Shown piece by piece: positions 62,776-64,000 of a stretch of DNA of 64,000 nt. Below the pieces are notes generated by a model. That model was not told where the DNA came from. It did not search any database and saw only the letters and a list, made by a program, of their open reading frames with translations. How positions within the stretch are numbered: the first letter of the stretch is position 1; the number at the start of each line of letters is the position of its first letter. The stretch is from SAR202 cluster bacterium bin22. Its GTDB lineage: Bacteria; Chloroflexota; Dehalococcoidia; Lucifugimonadales; UBA3495. The position numbers and the translations under genes were made by a program. Location of the stretch: contig MPMM01000007.1 of NCBI GenBank assembly GCA_002238505.1, positions 78,906 through 142,905 on the forward strand, read 5' to 3'.

Positions 62776-62832
62776 ACACTAGGCGAATAGAATAACACAT
62801 AGGGAATACCGCTACAAGCTCATTCCGGCATC

Positions 62833-63786
62833 GGTTCCGTTCGGCATTGGGGGATGGGACACCACGAGTCACTGACCGCCGTCTGCTTGAATCGCCGGTA
62901 CACTGTGCGAGCTTACTTCGATTACCTCGACATGACCGGGGAGGGACAATCCGGTCTTTTCCAAAGCCGAGTCCAGTTGCCCACTGTCCAGGACATACAG
63001 CTCCACGAGATTCTGGTATACGTTGATACCGGACTCCGCCCGAATGCCCACTTTGTTTGCAATGGTCATGGCCTCCATCTGGGAACGGTCCAGTTCGACC
63101 ATAGTTGCCGCCGCGGCCCTTACCTCCACGATGTCGAACAAGGGGTGGCCTTCAATGTACGGGCAAACAGTGGTCCCTCCATCCCTGGTGAAGGCAACTA
63201 CCATCCGGTATTGAGGCTCGTGCTGAATCCAATGCCCGGCATAGGTATCGGGCTCGAGCGTTTGTATTTCGGAGCCGAGTCTGCCAATCATCTCCTGGCC
63301 TGACAGCCGCACCACTGCCTCGCCCAGTTCAACGCCAAAGTCATCGGCATAACTCTGGGCGTCCCTCAGCAGGGCGGGCGAAGCGCCTTCCGGGAGGTTG
63401 GCTTCCGAGTCTCCGGATTGGTCCGTCTTCTGGCACGAGATGGCAATCGCTGCGGACACTCTTCCCGCAGGATCCACGTCAATGGCATCGGAGGTGTTGG
63501 ACGCGGGTTCACCAGCGCAAGCCGCGAAAAGAAGGGCGGCGAACAGGACGAAGAACCCAAGGAACAGTCGGTGGCGGAGCGCCAGCAAACGTTGAACCTC
63601 CGGTTGAAACGATAATCCTGGCAGACAAGTTTTCGCCATTCCCATGGCGGCCGGTAATAATGTGGGGCCCCTGGCCTATGAAGTCAATAGCAATTCCGAA
63701 CGGAACCGCAGTAGGGGCAAACCGTCCTTCCTACACCAAGTAGTCTTGCCCCTAAAGTCCCATACCCCAATTCTGAACGGAACCCC
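62833..63786. repeat. Three copies of a CCGAACGGAACC motif around a lipoprotein gene
   Basis: Copies at 62833-62852 (inverted), 63691-63708 and 63765-63786 (direct). The outer copies share CCCCAAT and GAACGGAACC. They flank the lipoprotein gene in opposite orientation. Confidence 0.55.
62869..63645 (-). CDS. putative lipoprotein of unknown function
   Basis: 258 residues from the ATG at 63645; ATG at 63639 is possible. A long N-terminal signal has a hydrophobic stretch ending ALLFAAC, a lipobox. The mature part contains YRMVVAFTRDGGTTVCPYIEG and SGINVYQNLVELYVLDSGQLDSALE, which faintly resemble inhibitor or pro-domains of secreted proteases; I do not consider this proven. Three more cysteines could pair. 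It is flanked by repeated CCGAACGGAACC motifs. Confidence 0.6.
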   Translation of the reverse strand: MGMAKTCLPGLSFQPEVQRLLALRHRLFLGFFVLFAALLFAACAGEPASNTSDAIDVDPAGRVSAAIAISCQKTDQSGDSEANLPEGASPALLRDAQSYADDFGVELGEAVVRLSGQEMIGRLGSEIQTLEPDTYAGHWIQHEPQYRMVVAFTRDGGTTVCPYIEGHPLFDIVEVRAAAATMVELDRSQMEAMTIANKVGIRAESGINVYQNLVELYVLDSGQLDSALEKTGLSLPGHVEVIEVSSHSVPAIQADGGQ

Positions 63787-63813
63787 CGCATCACGCCAAC
63801 GTGCTATGGCAGT

Positions 63814-64000
63814 TCAGAAGGGCAATGGCATATCAGCTTTGGGGCAAGCCCGTCGTTCCCGCGACGGCGGGAAGGTGGATTCACATTTCAAGTGCAACAC
63901 TGGTTTGGATAAGATTTCTGCTGGGGTAAGGTAGCCCAGGCACTTGCGTGGGGTATGGTTGTAGGCTTGGGTGATGCGAGTAATCTGGTTCTGGGGCAGT
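63814..64000 (-). CDS. IS30-type transposase C-terminus (5' part outside window)
   Basis: Minus-strand frame from the window edge to TGA at 63814-63816. QITRITQAYNHTPRKCLGYLTPAEIL is the conserved C-terminal end of IS30-family DDE transposases. The last 20 codons overlap a GTCGTTCCCGCGACGGCGGG repeat, so the frame may run past the element's end. The inverted terminal repeat probably lies near TGTTGCACTTGAAATGTGAA, but only one end can be seen. Confidence 0.8.
   Translation of the reverse strand, partial: LPQNQITRITQAYNHTPRKCLGYLTPAEILSKPVLHLKCESTFPPSRERRACPKADMPLPF

Overview
The window is a GC-rich (by eye about 60%) bacterial chromosome segment with short intergenic gaps, clear AGGAGG-type ribosome binding sites and some GTG/TTG starts. 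The gene mix fits a free-living, heterotrophic member of the Chloroflexota, perhaps a SAR202/Dehalococcoidia-like lineage: family III CoA-transferase, MaoC-like and NIPSNAP proteins, many VOC proteins, a DUF1501/DUF1800 pair, HflK/HflC, a Rv2578c-type radical SAM protein and many small intergenic repeat families. That placement is inference; no rRNA gene is present.

Layout. 1-10 kb: a folate-type cyclo-ligase (cut by the window edge), an alpha/beta hydrolase, a ferredoxin and a cytochrome P450 on the minus strand; a radical-SAM DNA-repair-type protein with a LexA-like box in its promoter; a low-GC trypsin-like protease; a MaoC-like hydratase; two VOC proteins; a BrnT/BrnA toxin-antitoxin pair. 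10-16 kb: NTF2-like and NIPSNAP proteins, a secreted HNH-nuclease/lamin-tail lipoprotein, and a PhoR/PhoB-type two-component system. 16-24 kb: tRNA-Val with an A/T-rich HEPN-type gene at its 3' end, then an alpha/beta hydrolase, NudC, an S9 peptidase, a lactonase-fold propeller and a DUF2851 protein. 24-33 kb: a P450-like protein that lacks the heme-ligand cysteine, a family III CoA-transferase, a divergent asparaginase, a PQQ-type sugar dehydrogenase lipoprotein and FtsH. 33-39 kb: HflK, HflC, SucC, SucD and a MoaB/Mog protein. 39-44 kb: an NHL propeller, the DUF1501/DUF1800 pair and an AhpD/CMD-like protein. 44-49 kb: a DUF3644 (HEPN-like) gene, aroB, a Fic gene and aroK, then a tandem VOC protein. 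49-60 kb: an MFS exporter, enoyl-CoA hydratase, a RelE-type/XRE-ImmA toxin-antitoxin pair, a TldE-like protein, CBS-pair protein, CocE-type hydrolase, a gluconate-dehydrogenase gamma-like subunit, PhoU and a second radical SAM protein. 60-64 kb: a zinc alcohol dehydrogenase, hicAB directly behind tRNA-Pro, a lipoprotein and the end of an IS30-type transposase.

How the genes work together. HflK/HflC are known membrane partners of FtsH and lie about 1 kb from it. SucC/SucD form one TCA-cycle enzyme. AroK and AroB are shikimate-pathway enzymes with a Fic gene inserted between them. The first P450 and the 3Fe-4S ferredoxin form a likely electron-transfer pair. Several visibly A/T-richer genes (protease 5786-6499, HEPN gene 16336-17841, DUF3644 gene 44142-45164, Fic gene 46379-47899, RelE/XRE pair 52176-53647) look like later arrivals and carry toxin or defence domains. 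I found no CRISPR array, prophage, integrase or complete insertion sequence. The most unusual items are the aroK-fic-aroB arrangement, the cysteine-less P450, LexA-like boxes before both radical SAM genes, the HEPN gene and hicAB abutting tRNA 3' ends, and a perfect 31-bp hairpin behind ftsH.
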